Positions 27,209 to 36,340 of a DNA stretch of 64,000 bases are shown here, piece after piece. The DNA comes from Bog-756 sp963727955 (lineage in GTDB: Bacteria; Actinomycetota; Acidimicrobiia; Acidimicrobiales; RAAP-2). Under the pieces are notes generated by a model. It was not told where the DNA came from. It saw nothing but the letters and a program-made list of their open reading frames with translations, and did no database searches. The position numbers were made by a program, and so were the translations under genes. How positions within the stretch are numbered: position 1 is the stretch's first letter; the number at the start of each line of letters is the position of its first letter. The DNA lies in contig CAVSII010000008.1 of assembly GCA_963727955.1 (NCBI GenBank), positions 215,511-279,510 of the forward strand, read 5' to 3'.

Positions 27209-27478
27209 ATGAGCATCATCGGCTACATCGTCAGCCTCCTCATCGTCGGCACCGTTGTCGGTGGACTGGGACGGCTCGTGATTCCGGGCCCGAACCCGAT
27301 CGGTGCCCTGAGAACCCTCGGGGTCGGCCTGGTCGGCGCCTTCGCGGGTGGCCTCATCGGGGGGCTCTTCGGACTCGGTCTCTTCACCCTTGTCTTCGAG
27401 GTGGCCGTCTCCGCCGGCCTGGTCTACCTGATCAGCGGCCGATCGCAGCGACTTTCCTCGGGCAGCCATCAGCCATGA
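27209..27478 (+). CDS. GlsB/YeaQ/YmgE-like small membrane protein
   Basis: 89 residues: MSIIGYIVSLLIVGTVVGGLGRLVIPGPNPIG is the usual first helix plus glycine-rich start of transglycosylase-associated (GlsB/YeaQ/YmgE) proteins, followed by two more glycine-rich helices. Such proteins are small inner-membrane, often stress-associated, of uncertain function. ATG at 27209 matches the family start; an ATG at 27185 is possible. The stop overlaps the next start by ATGA. Confidence 0.78.
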   Translation: MSIIGYIVSLLIVGTVVGGLGRLVIPGPNPIGALRTLGVGLVGAFAGGLIGGLFGLGLFTLVFEVAVSAGLVYLISGRSQRLSSGSHQP

Positions 27479-27804
27479 CGGTAAATACCGCGACACAGCC
27501 CATCGGGCAGCGAGCGCTCACGCAGTCCCTACAACACCCGTCGGTGGCAGGATCGAGTTTCGCTGTCACCTTGATCACCGTGGGCACAGCGCTGGTCGGA
27601 GCAGTTCTCTTCGTCGGAGGATTGATGTTGATCGCCGCCGTTTTCGTGATGGTGAGCCTGGCCGCGCTCCTCGCGGTCGTCGTCCGTGGGGCAGTGCACG
27701 CTGTCACCCCCCGGTCGGCGGAACGTCCCGTGGAGTCGCGGAGATCGCGTCATTCCGCGTTCATCGACACCACGGCCCGACAGACCTCCTGCCATTCAAT
27801 TTAA
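27475..27804 (+). CDS. Small hypothetical membrane protein coupled to GlsB-like gene
   Basis: 109 residues, with a hydrophilic first 25, two adjacent hydrophobic segments (about 30-50 and 50-72) and a basic tail (RSAERPVESRRSRHS). The start overlaps the preceding stop by ATGA, which is the main reason for believing it. I do not recognise a family. Confidence 0.65.
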   Translation: MTVNTATQPIGQRALTQSLQHPSVAGSSFAVTLITVGTALVGAVLFVGGLMLIAAVFVMVSLAALLAVVVRGAVHAVTPRSAERPVESRRSRHSAFIDTTARQTSCHSI

Positions 27805-28271
27805 TCCAGGTCGAAGAGTCATCGAGAAAGCGGATGAGAAGGCTTAGCTGATCTTCGACGAGATCGCTCGAAGGGTTGCGGCCCTATTCGAAGGGCGCCT
27901 CTTTCGCTCCGCGCCGGGGCCGACCGACGTCTTTCCTCCCCTCCAGTCGTGCGCATGGGCTGTGAACAGCGGCTCGACCCGATTTGGCCGGCTCCCCGGG
28001 TCACCGGGCGGGCGGTAGGCTGACGATGGATTACCGGCGTCAGACCGTGAGCACCACGTTCTGAGCGCCATGTTCCATGTGAAAAGCGCAGCTGGTGGTC
28101 TTTCTCGATCCGCTGGCCAGTGATGGGACGACGCAGACGCTGGCGTAGGGGGAGTTGACGGCAGACGGCCATCACCTCTGTTGATCGGCATCGGGTTTCG
28201 GCACCGAATCCGACCTCGGGAAATCTCTCCAGCGACCAACACCACTGACCACGACGAGCACCGGAAAGGAT
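27805..28271. other. Intergenic region without recognised feature
   Basis: 467 bases between two plus-strand gene groups. The open frames on the minus strand (27819-28175, 27844-28245) have no family character. I see no tRNA, strong hairpin or repeat. GGAAAGGA at 28263-28270 is the probable ribosome binding site of the next gene. Confidence 0.5.
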
Positions 28272-29087
28272 TTGTTGGCGGTGACCCTCTTCAGCCGGTT
28301 GATCCCCGAGCCGCGGGCGGCCAAGGTCCCCGAGATCATCTTCCTTTTCTGGATCGTCAAGATACTGACCACTGCCGGCGGCGAAGCCACCTCGGACTAC
28401 CTGAAGACGTGGGGGAACATCGGCGGCGGGGGGACCGAGGTGGCCCTATTCGCTATTGGACTGGTGTGGCAGTTCAGGACCCGGCGGTACCAGGCTCTCG
28501 CCTACTGGTTCTTTGCCTATGCCATAGCCATTTTAGGTACCGGTGTATCCGACTTCCTCCATCTCGATGTCCACATTCCCTACGCCGGCACCACTCTGCT
28601 GTGGGCAGGTGTGCTGATTGTGATCTTTTTTGTGTGGTACCGCATCGAGGGAACGCTTTCCATCCACAGCATCACCACGCGACGACGTGAGTGCTTCTAC
28701 TGGGCAACCGTGTTTGCCACCTTCGCCCTGGGCACTGCCCTTGGGGACTTTACGGCGACAGCCCTGGGCCTGGGTTATCTGGCCTCCGGCATCCTCTTCG
28801 GCGTGATTATCTTGATTCCGGCCCTGGCGTGGTGGCAGCTGGGCCTGAACGCCATCGTCGCGTTCTGGTTGGCCTACGTGGTGACCCGTCCCCTCGGTGC
28901 TTCCTTCGCTGACTACATCAGTAAACCAACCAACACCAGTGGGATCGGATTCGGTGATGGACCCACCGCCGTCGTATTTACCCTCGCCGTTGCCGTCCTC
29001 GTGGTCTACTTGGCCGTCGCCCGTCCCGACATCCAGCCAGCCACAATGGCGACAAAGCCCTCCGATCGGCGCCCGTCGCCCTCGTGA
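28272..29087 (+). CDS. COG4705-like membrane protein with four internal repeats
   Basis: About 271 residues and eight membrane helices. Start is TTG 28272/28275 or GTG 28281, all close behind GGAAAGGA. Numbered from 28272, an aromatic-W-x9-G-x4-D motif occurs four times at exact spacing: W27/G37/D42, W79/G89/D94, W144/G154/D159 and W199/G209/D214, i.e. once in every second helix pair. The first copy reads KILTTAGGEATSDY, as in the uncharacterised COG4705 membrane-anchored proteins. Four buried aspartates in a fourfold repeat would suit a cation site, but function is not known. First gene of a coupled operon; its end overlaps the next start by GTGA. Confidence 0.82.
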   Translation: MLAVTLFSRLIPEPRAAKVPEIIFLFWIVKILTTAGGEATSDYLKTWGNIGGGGTEVALFAIGLVWQFRTRRYQALAYWFFAYAIAILGTGVSDFLHLDVHIPYAGTTLLWAGVLIVIFFVWYRIEGTLSIHSITTRRRECFYWATVFATFALGTALGDFTATALGLGYLASGILFGVIILIPALAWWQLGLNAIVAFWLAYVVTRPLGASFADYISKPTNTSGIGFGDGPTAVVFTLAVAVLVVYLAVARPDIQPATMATKPSDRRPSPS

Positions 29088-29860
29088 ACACGACGTCCAC
29101 AACAGTGCTCCTGCTGGCGGTCTTCGGTGCCAGCACCGTCGAAATGGTCGAGGCCCTCACCCTCGTGGTGGCCGCCGGAGTCACCCGCGGGTGGCGGTCC
29201 GCTCTCGAAGGTGCCGTCGTGGCCGTGGTGGTCCTGGCCGTCCTGGTGGCGGGGGTGGGAGTGCCCCTCATCCGCTATGTGCCCATCGACACCCTGCGGG
29301 TGATCGTCGGTGGCCTGCTGCTGGTGCTCGGTCTGTCGTGGCTGCGCAAGGCCATCCTGCGGGCCGGTGGGCTGAAACCGCTCCACGACGAGGACGCCAT
29401 CTTCGCCGCCACTGCCGAGGAGATCGGCCTCGGCACCGGTAGCGGTGTGAAGGCGCCACGACGGGACAGCGTGGGCTTTGCAGTGGCATTCAAGGGAGTG
29501 TTTCTCGAGGGAACCGAGGTCGTCCTCATCGTGGTCAGCCTGGGGGCCAGTCAACATCGACTGGGTCTGGCTGCAGGAGCGGCGGCGGCGGCGGCCGTGC
29601 TGGTGGCGACGGTCGGAGCCCTGGTGGCCACGCAGCTGTCCAGGGTGCCAGAAAACACCATCAAGCTCGGGGTCGGCATAATGCTGAGCAGCTTCGGGCT
29701 CTTCTGGGTGGGTGAGGGCACCGGAACCCATTGGCCCGGTAACGATCTCACCATCCTCGGGTTCATCGGGATCTTCGGGCTGATCACGCTGGGTTCGGTG
29801 ACCTGGCTTCGGAGCACATTCCCCCGTCGCTCCATGACCGTTGAGAGGGCGCCCAGATGA
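29084..29860 (+). CDS. COG4280-like membrane protein with twofold repeat and two ExxE motifs
   Basis: 258 residues, about six to seven helices. Two halves align: E20-M-V-E23 then VPIDTLRVIVGGLLLVLGLSWL in the first, and E142-G-T-E145 (in FKGVFLEGTEVVLIV) then VPENTIKLGVGIMLSSFGLFWV in the second. A repeated intramembrane ExxE is a feature of some metal transporters (FTR1, Gdt1/TMEM165 types), so a cation-transport role is a fair hypothesis. GTG start overlaps the upstream stop; the stop overlaps the next ATG. The tight coupling with the COG4705-like protein suggests that they act together. Confidence 0.82.
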   Translation: MNTTSTTVLLLAVFGASTVEMVEALTLVVAAGVTRGWRSALEGAVVAVVVLAVLVAGVGVPLIRYVPIDTLRVIVGGLLLVLGLSWLRKAILRAGGLKPLHDEDAIFAATAEEIGLGTGSGVKAPRRDSVGFAVAFKGVFLEGTEVVLIVVSLGASQHRLGLAAGAAAAAAVLVATVGALVATQLSRVPENTIKLGVGIMLSSFGLFWVGEGTGTHWPGNDLTILGFIGIFGLITLGSVTWLRSTFPRRSMTVERAPR

Positions 29861-30168
29861 CCCGTCTCGGTCGGGCAGCCCGCTCGTTCGGCAGCTTTTG
29901 GTGGGACTTCCTCATCGGCGACACCCCCGAGCTTTTCGTCGCCGTGGTTGTCATCATCGTGGTGGCGCTACGCCTGCCGGACCACCACGCCGCAGCCGTT
30001 GTTGTGTTGCCGGCCATGGCCGTCGTGAGCCTGATGGCCAGCGTCCTGCGCGGCCGGAGAGCGTATCGATCTGAGAACGATGGTGTCTCGACCCCGCCGG
30101 CTGTCGAAGCACCCGTCCTTTCGCAGAGTCAACCTCCTATCGGAGATGAACCCCTGGATCAGGAGTAA
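29857..30168 (+). CDS. Small membrane protein, third gene of the 28.3-30.7 kb operon
   Basis: 103 residues: an amphipathic start (MTRLGRAARSFGSFWWDFLIGDTPEL), one or two hydrophobic segments (FVAVVVIIVVALRL and AAAVVVLPAMAVVSLMASVL) and a hydrophilic tail. WWDFLIGDTPELFVAV is seen in small proteins next to COG4280-type genes as I recall, but I cannot name a family. ATGA overlap with the preceding gene. Confidence 0.7.
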   Translation: MTRLGRAARSFGSFWWDFLIGDTPELFVAVVVIIVVALRLPDHHAAAVVVLPAMAVVSLMASVLRGRRAYRSENDGVSTPPAVEAPVLSQSQPPIGDEPLDQE

Positions 30169-30175
30169 GTGGCCG

Positions 30176-30664
30176 ATGTCCCATACACCCTTCTCCGATC
30201 GCCTGATGAAGCTGCTCAGGATCGACTGGACCCCAGCGCACCGTCAACCATCCGGCCTTCGCCTGCTCATCGCTACGATCGTCTCGCTGTTGGGCTCCCT
30301 GCTAGCCGATGCTGCGATCGTCGCCATCGGTACGAGGGTGTTCCCATCGACCAAGGGCTACGTACACTTTCGGTTCTCCGACTATGGGAAGCTCACCGTG
30401 ATCGGCGTAGTGGTGGCCTGTGCAGCCTGGCCCGTCGTGACCCGCTTCTGCTCTGATCCGCGATGGCTGTTCTTTCGACTGGCCATCCTCGTAACCCTCG
30501 TGCTCTGGCTTCCTGACATCTACATCCTCCATCAGGCCCAACCGGGCCGGGCCGTTGCCGTACTCATGACCATGCATCTGGCCATCGCACTCGTCACCTA
30601 CAACGCGCTCGTCCGCATCGCACCGGTACGGCTCACCCGACAGCCAATTGGGTCCCCGGATTGA
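30176..30664 (+). CDS. DUF6069-like membrane protein
   Basis: 162 residues, four helices. The pattern (helix 1 LLIATIVSLLGSLLADAAIVAI, loop VHFRFSDYGKLTVIGVVVACAAW, helix 3, helix 4 VLMTMHLAIALVTYNALVRIAPV) matches actinobacterial DUF6069 proteins of unknown role. ATG at 30176 is seven bases after the previous stop, with AGGAG upstream within that gene's end; the open frame from 30080 overlaps the previous gene and is not used. Confidence 0.75.
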   Translation: MSHTPFSDRLMKLLRIDWTPAHRQPSGLRLLIATIVSLLGSLLADAAIVAIGTRVFPSTKGYVHFRFSDYGKLTVIGVVVACAAWPVVTRFCSDPRWLFFRLAILVTLVLWLPDIYILHQAQPGRAVAVLMTMHLAIALVTYNALVRIAPVRLTRQPIGSPD

Positions 30665-30781
30665 CCCACCCCACAATCTCTTCCACCAACGGGTTGCCCC
30701 GTCGGATCGACACTGACCGGACGGGGTCCGCCCTGACACGCCTGTTGTTTAGCTATCCGGTTTCAGGGAAGTGAAGAGGTC

Positions 30782-31777
30782 ATGGGCACACGGTGGTGGG
30801 GACCGAGTTTGGCCGCGCTTGGCAGTGCACTGGTCCTCTCCTGCGTGGTTCTCGCTGCGCCGTTTCCCGCAGCAATCCCCGGCGCCGCCGGCGCTGCCAG
30901 TGCCGACACTACCGATGGGCCCTACCCGGTCGGCGACGCGGCCAGTGGCTACCTGGCTGAGCTCACCGATCCCACCGGTTCGCCGCCAGGCGTCAATGTC
31001 TCGGGCTGCCACCCGGCTGTTTCGGGTCCGCAGCAGTACCCGGTTATCCTGCTGCCCGGCACGCTCTACGACATGGCCGACACATGGCAGGCCCTGGGCC
31101 CGATCCTGGCTGACGACGGCTGGTGCGTCTACGGGCTGAACTACGGAGCCACGGCCAGCACCACGCTCAGCGGGGGCCGCATCTGGTCGGTGGGCGACAT
31201 CCCCACGTCGGCTGGCCAGCTGGCCACGTTCGTGGGTCAGGTTCTGGCCTCCACCGGCGCCAGCAAGGTCGACCTCGTCGGCTGGTCACAGGGGGGCATG
31301 ATGCCGCTCTGGTACCTGCGCTTCGACGGTGGAGCCGCCCACGTCCACGACCTGGTGGGGCTGTCCCCCTCCAACCACGGGACCACCGTCGACGGCATGA
31401 ACGCCTTGTTCGATGCGGTCACCGCCCTGGGGTTGCCTGCTCCCCTCACAGTGGCCCAGTGCCCGGCCTGCACTCAACAGCTGGTGGGATCGGCTTTCCT
31501 GCAGCAGTTGAACGCCGGACAGGACATCGTGCCCGGTGTCGGCTACACCGTGATCGAGACCGAGGACGACGAAGTGGTGACGCCCTACACCTCGGCCTTC
31601 CTCAACGGTCCGGCAGTGAAGAATGTGACGCTCCAAGACCAGTGCCCGGACGATCATGCCGACCATCTGGCCGTGCCCTACGACAACGCCGCCCTGCAGG
31701 ACGTGGTGCAGGCGCTCGACGACGACCCGTCGTTTTCGGTCGACTGCGGCCTCGGTCTCCCCGTGCTCGGCGGGTAG
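30782..31777 (+). CDS. Secreted class 2 lipase (PF01674-like triacylglycerol lipase)
   Basis: 331 residues. A Sec signal peptide covers about residues 1-42 (LAALGSALVLSCVVLAAPFPAA, cleavage near AASA-D). The oxyanion region is YPVILLPGTLYDMADTWQAL, then GWCVYGLNYGAT, nucleophile elbow VGWSQGGMMP with the catalytic serine, the acid in ETEDDEVVTPYTSA and the histidine in DHADHLAVPYD. This order matches actinobacterial class 2 lipases. Cysteine pairs suggest extracellular disulphides. AAGAGG lies three bases before the ATG. Single gene. Confidence 0.88.
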   Translation: MGTRWWGPSLAALGSALVLSCVVLAAPFPAAIPGAAGAASADTTDGPYPVGDAASGYLAELTDPTGSPPGVNVSGCHPAVSGPQQYPVILLPGTLYDMADTWQALGPILADDGWCVYGLNYGATASTTLSGGRIWSVGDIPTSAGQLATFVGQVLASTGASKVDLVGWSQGGMMPLWYLRFDGGAAHVHDLVGLSPSNHGTTVDGMNALFDAVTALGLPAPLTVAQCPACTQQLVGSAFLQQLNAGQDIVPGVGYTVIETEDDEVVTPYTSAFLNGPAVKNVTLQDQCPDDHADHLAVPYDNAALQDVVQALDDDPSFSVDCGLGLPVLGG

Positions 31778-31922
31778 CAGCCCCCACCGCTGATTCGTCA
31801 ATGGGTGGCCCACTAACACGCGCGCCCAGCCAGACGTGCTGCCGAGGGGCTGAGTAGCACCGTCGGGCAGCCGCCGGTACCGGACACCGGGGCCCATGGG
31901 GTACGTGGGACAATCGACCGCC

Positions 31923-32384
31923 ATGCCGGTTGCCATTCGTGATGCGGAAATCACCGACATGGATGAGCTCCAACGAGTGTTTAGGCGAGCATCTCTGTCC
32001 AATGAACATGACCGTGAGCTGTTGGAGGCGCATCCTGAGCGGCTCGTACTATCGGACGAGGGTGTCCGAGAGAAGCGGATGAGGGTCGCCGTGGCCGCCG
32101 ACGGTACGGTTGTCGGCTTTGCCACCTATCTGATCTCCGACGCACTTGCGGAGCTTGAAGACCTCTTCGTGGACCCCCGATGGATCCGGCGTGGCATCGG
32201 GGCCGCGTTGGTGCTGGACATCTGGGCACGGTTGGATGAGGTTCGCTTCGAGAGACTGGAAGTGACCGCCAATCCTCACGCCATGGCGTTCTACCAGCGG
32301 CTGGGGTTCGCGGTGGATCGAGTTGTGGATACCCCCGGTTATCCCGCTCCCCGCATGAGTCGGCCTACAAGGTCACCCCATTGA
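31923..32384 (+). CDS. GNAT-family N-acetyltransferase
   Basis: 153 residues; MPVAIRDAEITDMDELQRVFRRAS is the normal GNAT first strand-helix. Acetyl-CoA motif A is ELEDLFVDPRWIRRGIGAALV (R-R-G-I-G-A) and motif B is NPHAMAFYQRLGF. All core elements are present. ATG at 31923 fits the fold start; an in-frame ATG nine codons upstream is possible. Substrate unknown; no clear operon partner. Confidence 0.88.
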   Translation: MPVAIRDAEITDMDELQRVFRRASLSNEHDRELLEAHPERLVLSDEGVREKRMRVAVAADGTVVGFATYLISDALAELEDLFVDPRWIRRGIGAALVLDIWARLDEVRFERLEVTANPHAMAFYQRLGFAVDRVVDTPGYPAPRMSRPTRSPH

Positions 32385-32479
32385 GCGCCCAACGGTGATG
32401 ACGTATAACGACCTGTCAACCCTGCGCTGGCGGGAAATAACAGAAGGCTGATGGTGGCAGCGCGCCTAGTGTTGGCTTC

Positions 32480-33514
32480 GTGCCATCACCGCTCATGCCG
32501 GCAGCCGTCTATGTGGGCAACGGAAGACTCGCCGTCGAGCAGGTGCCCTGTCCGGATCCGGGACCCGGCGAAGTTCTTGTCGAGATTGCCGAGTGCGGCA
32601 TCTGCGGCTCGGATCTGCATATGGTCCTGGAGCAGTACGCCACACCAGGAGCCATTCTCGGCCACGAATGGTCGGGGATCGTCGTCGCCGCGCCCAGTGG
32701 CTCCGGCTGGTCTCCCGGCGACCGAGTGGTGGGAAACGCGGCTCCGGGGTGTGGTGTCTGCCGAGCCTGTCGGCGGGGCCGACCTTCGGTGTGCCTGAAC
32801 CGCGCCCCGGCCGACTTCGTCGGGTACCGCGGTGCCTTCTGCCAGTACAAGACGGTGGCCGCCGACGGCCTGATCCGGATTCCCGATTCTCTCCCGACCA
32901 GGGTGGCGGCCCTTGCCGAACCAATGGCCATCACCCTGCACACGTTGCGGCTGGCCGACGTGGGCTCGGACGATCGGGTCCTCGTCACCGGGGCCGGCCC
33001 GGTCGGCCTCCTGCTGGTGGCCGTGCTGCGGACACATGGGATCTCCGATATCACCGTCAGCGAACCTTCTGCCGTCCGGCGCCAGCAGGCGCTCGACGTC
33101 GGGGCCACCCGGGTCGTGACACCCGACAAGCTGGACCAGCCACCGATGACCCTTCCCGTGGCGGAGCCCTACGCGGTGGTGTTCGAATGCTCGGGTCACG
33201 CCAGCGCGGCCGAGGCGGGACTGGGCCAGCTCGACTACGCGGGCACGCTTGTGATCGTCGGAACTGGCTTCGAACCGCCGAGAATCAACCAAAACCGCAT
33301 GATCATCCTCGAGCTCGCCATCATCGGCGCCTATAACTATAACGACGAAGGGTTCCAGCCGGCGGTGGACCTCCTCGACAGCGACACGTTGCCGCTTGAG
33401 GCCCTGATCGAACCCGACAACGTTCCGCTCAGCGAGGTGATGGTTTCCATGGAGCAGCTCGCCCGGGGACAGATACCGAGCAAGGTAATGGTCCAACCCA
33501 CCCTGTCCTCATGA
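32480..33514 (+). CDS. Zinc-dependent alcohol dehydrogenase family protein
   Basis: 344 residues of the medium-chain dehydrogenase family. Catalytic zinc ligands are visible in ECGICGSDLH and GHEW, the structural zinc site in CGVCRACRRGRPSVC (four cysteines), and the NAD(P) loop in VTGAGPVGLLLVAVL. The last part (PSKVMVQP) is the usual C-terminal strand. GTG start. It is followed by the frameshifted VOC gene on the other strand. Probably oxidises a secondary alcohol or polyol; the sequence does not say which. Confidence 0.92.
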   Translation: MPSPLMPAAVYVGNGRLAVEQVPCPDPGPGEVLVEIAECGICGSDLHMVLEQYATPGAILGHEWSGIVVAAPSGSGWSPGDRVVGNAAPGCGVCRACRRGRPSVCLNRAPADFVGYRGAFCQYKTVAADGLIRIPDSLPTRVAALAEPMAITLHTLRLADVGSDDRVLVTGAGPVGLLLVAVLRTHGISDITVSEPSAVRRQQALDVGATRVVTPDKLDQPPMTLPVAEPYAVVFECSGHASAAEAGLGQLDYAGTLVIVGTGFEPPRINQNRMIILELAIIGAYNYNDEGFQPAVDLLDSDTLPLEALIEPDNVPLSEVMVSMEQLARGQIPSKVMVQPTLSS

Positions 33515-33603
33515 CCTCAACGTCGCTCGGCTCGTGGCCGCCGGTGGGCACCTCGTAGGGCGGGCGATGGCAGCAATGCGAACGTTAAGAGTGCGCCGTG
33601 GTG

Positions 33604-34000
33604 CTAGGAGGACGGTGCGAAGAACTCCAACGCAATGTTGTCGGGATCACGGAAAGGACAGCCCCGATCCGTAATCAGCATCGACGATGCCACCGTTAGC
33701 GACCCCGAGTTCTTCCAGTCGGAGCTCCCACGCTTCGAGCTCACCTCGGCTGCTACAGGCAAAGGCCAGATGGTCGAGACCAATTCGGCGCTCGTCAAAG
33801 GCAACGCCATCAGCCAACTCAGGAAACTGATGAAATCCGACAAGCGTTCGGCCTCCAACGAGCCACACGGCTCGTCGAAATGGTCCAGGGCTCTCGTCCA
33901 GAAACATCTCGGCTCCGAAGAGGCTCTCATACCAAGCAACACTGCGGTTGACATCGCTCACGGTGAGATTCACATGGGCGATCGGCGGTATCTCGGGCAT
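33604..34000 (-). pseudogene. VOC-family (glyoxalase-like) protein with a single-base frameshift
   Basis: The first frame (34000-33647) gives MPEIPPIAHVNLTVSDVNRSVAWYESLFGAEM and most of one VOC module, including IGLDHLAFAC. It stops just after DADYGSGLSF. The expected ending RDPDNIALEFFAPSS is found at once in the neighbouring frame, down to a TAG at 33604. Removing one G from 33651-33652 restores one 131-residue protein. Either a sequencing/assembly error or a recent inactivating insertion. VOC metal residues H9-type start and the terminal E are both present in the restored protein. Confidence 0.85.
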
Positions 34001-34113
34001 GCAATCCTCCTAACGGCCGCGTCAGGCAACGACGGTAGCGCAGGAGACCAAGTTAGGGACCCTCTCGAAATGGTCCCCAGGTAAAACTGGGCCATCGACA
34101 GGTCGGTGTTCCG

Positions 34114-34679
34114 TTAGAGCATGTGCGGAGATCCGAAAATGGCACGCACCTTCGGCTCGAAATGAGTGAGGGTTGAGTGGCGTAGTTGGAATCAAAGCTC
34201 TTCTGGTCCCACTCGTCGGCGAATTGCTCGGCCAACCCGTACCAGGCCTCGTGCCGATAGCGGTCTCGGACGTCGGGGTCGAGGCCGATGTGACGGTAGT
34301 AATGCCGACCTTCGAAGTCCTGGTGGGCAGCGATGACCGCCGTGATCTCCGGTCGAACGTACGGTCGGAGTATCTCCGCCGCAATCCCCGGGTGATTGGG
34401 AATGCTCACCGCCTTGCCCATGTCGTGGCACAGAGTGGCCACTACGATTTCGTCATCGGCGCCGGCCCGCTCAGCACGAGTGGCCGCCTGCAGACAGTGG
34501 GTCAACTGGTCGACGGGGAAGCTGTCGACCACCTCGACCAAGGACTCAAGCATGGCCAAGACCCGGTCGGCCGCCTGCCTCTGGTTCTCCACCGTCTCGG
34601 CGCCGATCACCATCCAATCTCGGCGGGTGGACTCGTCCAGACTGACGAACGTCCTGCGTGCCGCGGTCAAGTTGGTCAT
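34114..34679 (-). pseudogene. HD-domain phosphohydrolase-like protein with a single-base frameshift
   Basis: From ATG 34679: MTNLTAARRTFVSLDESTRRDWMVIGAE, then VVATLCHDMGKAV carrying the HD pair and AAHQDFEGRHYYRHIGL. After DQKSFDSNYATQP the frame turns to nonsense, but the adjacent frame continues THFEPKVRAIFGSPHML and stops at 34114. The span is one base short of a multiple of three; a C missing from the C-run at 34170-34172 (plus-strand Gs) restores 188 residues. Similar HD proteins end in exactly this way. The gene lies directly downstream of the IS1380 copy, whose insertion separates it from upstream DNA. Confidence 0.82.
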
Positions 34680-34791
34680 GGCACCTCGCACAACACGGTG
34701 CCCCCAACCATCCGCGCCGACAAGTCGCTTCGGCTGCCTTATCGGTCCATCGACGGCAGCGTGGCTTGCCAAACCTTGGGCAGGGGCTGGC

Positions 34792-34795
34792 TAAC
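34792..34795. repeat. Left target-site duplication (CTAA) of IS1380 copy A
   Basis: CTAA here and CTAA at 38552-38555 directly flank the terminal repeats of copy A, as expected from the 4-bp duplication made by IS1380-family transposition. Confidence 0.85.
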
Positions 34796-34969
34796 CTCGA
34801 TCATTCGTCCTACCCCTGGTGACGGCAAAGGCGCCGGCGAGTTGGGCGTCGTGATCGATCTCGGCGGCCGGACCTCATCGTGGGCGTGAAGAGCCGCGGT
34901 GTTGTCCTTCGGTTTCGGATGTCACGCCCTGCAGATTTGCTTTCGGGTCGGGCGTAGTGACCCGGCTCA

Positions 34970-36340
34970 TCAGGGGATGGCCGCCCGGAGTTTGACGAAG
35001 GCGTTGGCGAGATCGTCCACCCGGGGCCAGGTCTCGTCCAAGCGGAGGATGAGTCCCCTGGACTTGTGGACGAGCAGGGCGGCAACGTGGAGGACCCGGT
35101 AGCGCATGGTCTTCGGTTCGGCCTTGGCCAGTGCCCCCTCGAAACAGACCATCTGGCTCCAGGCCAGGAGTGCTCCGGCGATCAGGCTGGTGGCCACCCA
35201 GGCCTCGTTGCGGACAAAAGAGTCGAAAGGCAGATTGGTTAGGCCGCAGTCCTTCCAGTTCCTGATCCGGTCCTCCACCCGGGCGTGTCCCCGGTGACGG
35301 AGCTCCAATGCGGCGATGTCGGTGCCTTCTGAGTTGGTGATGAAGCAGGTGTGGCGGAAGCCCTCTGCCGTGTCGAACAAGGTGAGCTGGGCCCCGGGAT
35401 GGGGACGCTCCCGTCGCATGAGCAACCGGGTGTCCTCCGGCCAGGCGGACAGCGGAATGAGGTCGGTGAGTTCAACGACCCAGGCACCATCACGGGCAGA
35501 GCCATCGGTCTCTTTGGCCTGGATCCAGTCCTCTTCCTGGACGAGGACCAGGGCGTCGCGTACTCCCTGGTCGATGGCGAATCCGATGGAGAAGTCGCAG
35601 TTGGCCTCAACGATGGCGTCCACGAACCCGTGGGTGGCTCCGGCCGAGTCGGCTCGCACCAGGATGGGGTGGATGACGAGGGTCGGGTGGTCACCTGCGA
35701 AATGACCGGCCTGGTACTCCTCGGGCAGAGAGGAGAGTGACTGGTGGAGCAACCAGATGTGGTCGTCGGCGTCATTGGCCCCTGTGTTCCCCGCACGCAG
35801 CATGGCGGCCAGGGGCTCATTGGTCGTGTCGCACCACACTCCCAACGGGAAGAACCCGAAGCCCTTCTTATAGGTGGGGGTGGCGTCCTCCTTCTCCGAG
35901 TAGGAGTTGACCAGGGTGGCGTCGAAGTCCAACACCAGCGAACCCCCCGGAGGAGCAGCGGCCCACACCACGGCCCGAGCGGCGGCGATGGCCTCGGGGA
36001 TGGCTCGCAGCTCGAAGGCCGCTGTGGCATCCACCGCCCGCCAGGCGGTGGCGATCGAGGCCACCGGACCGAACAGCTCGGACTGCTCACGGAGGGACGC
36101 CATGTCGGCCAGACAGTCGGCCCCATCGGCGATGGCCACGGCCAGGTGGGTGAGGACGACACCAGGATCGTGGGTATGCCAGTTGATCCCACAGCCCGCC
36201 ATGGCAGCAGACATCGCTTCGGTCAGGCCGCTGCGGTCGGCCAGTTCGGACAACAACGCGGTGCCGGCATGGGACACCAGATTCTTCCCGTCGGTGGTCA
36301 CCCTCATCGACTGGGTGGCGCGACTATCGTGCACCTTCAA
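34970..36340 (-). CDS. IS1380-family DDE transposase (copy A)
   Basis: 456 residues, full length for the family. Begins MKVHDSRATQSMRVTTDGKN, contains VLDFDATLVNSYSEKEDATPTYKKGFGFFPL (first catalytic aspartate region with the typical YKKGFGFFPL), the second acidic segment IHPILVRADSAGATHGF and the C-terminal RHRGHARVEDRIRNWKDCGLTNLPF carrying the conserved Y/R-x2-R-x4-E-like region. No frameshift, so it may be active. It differs from copy B at scattered positions (roughly one residue in ten or fewer by eye). The intron lies outside the gene, between its start and the right end of the element. Confidence 0.95.
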   Translation of the reverse strand: MKVHDSRATQSMRVTTDGKNLVSHAGTALLSELADRSGLTEAMSAAMAGCGINWHTHDPGVVLTHLAVAIADGADCLADMASLREQSELFGPVASIATAWRAVDATAAFELRAIPEAIAAARAVVWAAAPPGGSLVLDFDATLVNSYSEKEDATPTYKKGFGFFPLGVWCDTTNEPLAAMLRAGNTGANDADDHIWLLHQSLSSLPEEYQAGHFAGDHPTLVIHPILVRADSAGATHGFVDAIVEANCDFSIGFAIDQGVRDALVLVQEEDWIQAKETDGSARDGAWVVELTDLIPLSAWPEDTRLLMRRERPHPGAQLTLFDTAEGFRHTCFITNSEGTDIAALELRHRGHARVEDRIRNWKDCGLTNLPFDSFVRNEAWVATSLIAGALLAWSQMVCFEGALAKAEPKTMRYRVLHVAALLVHKSRGLILRLDETWPRVDDLANAFVKLRAAIP

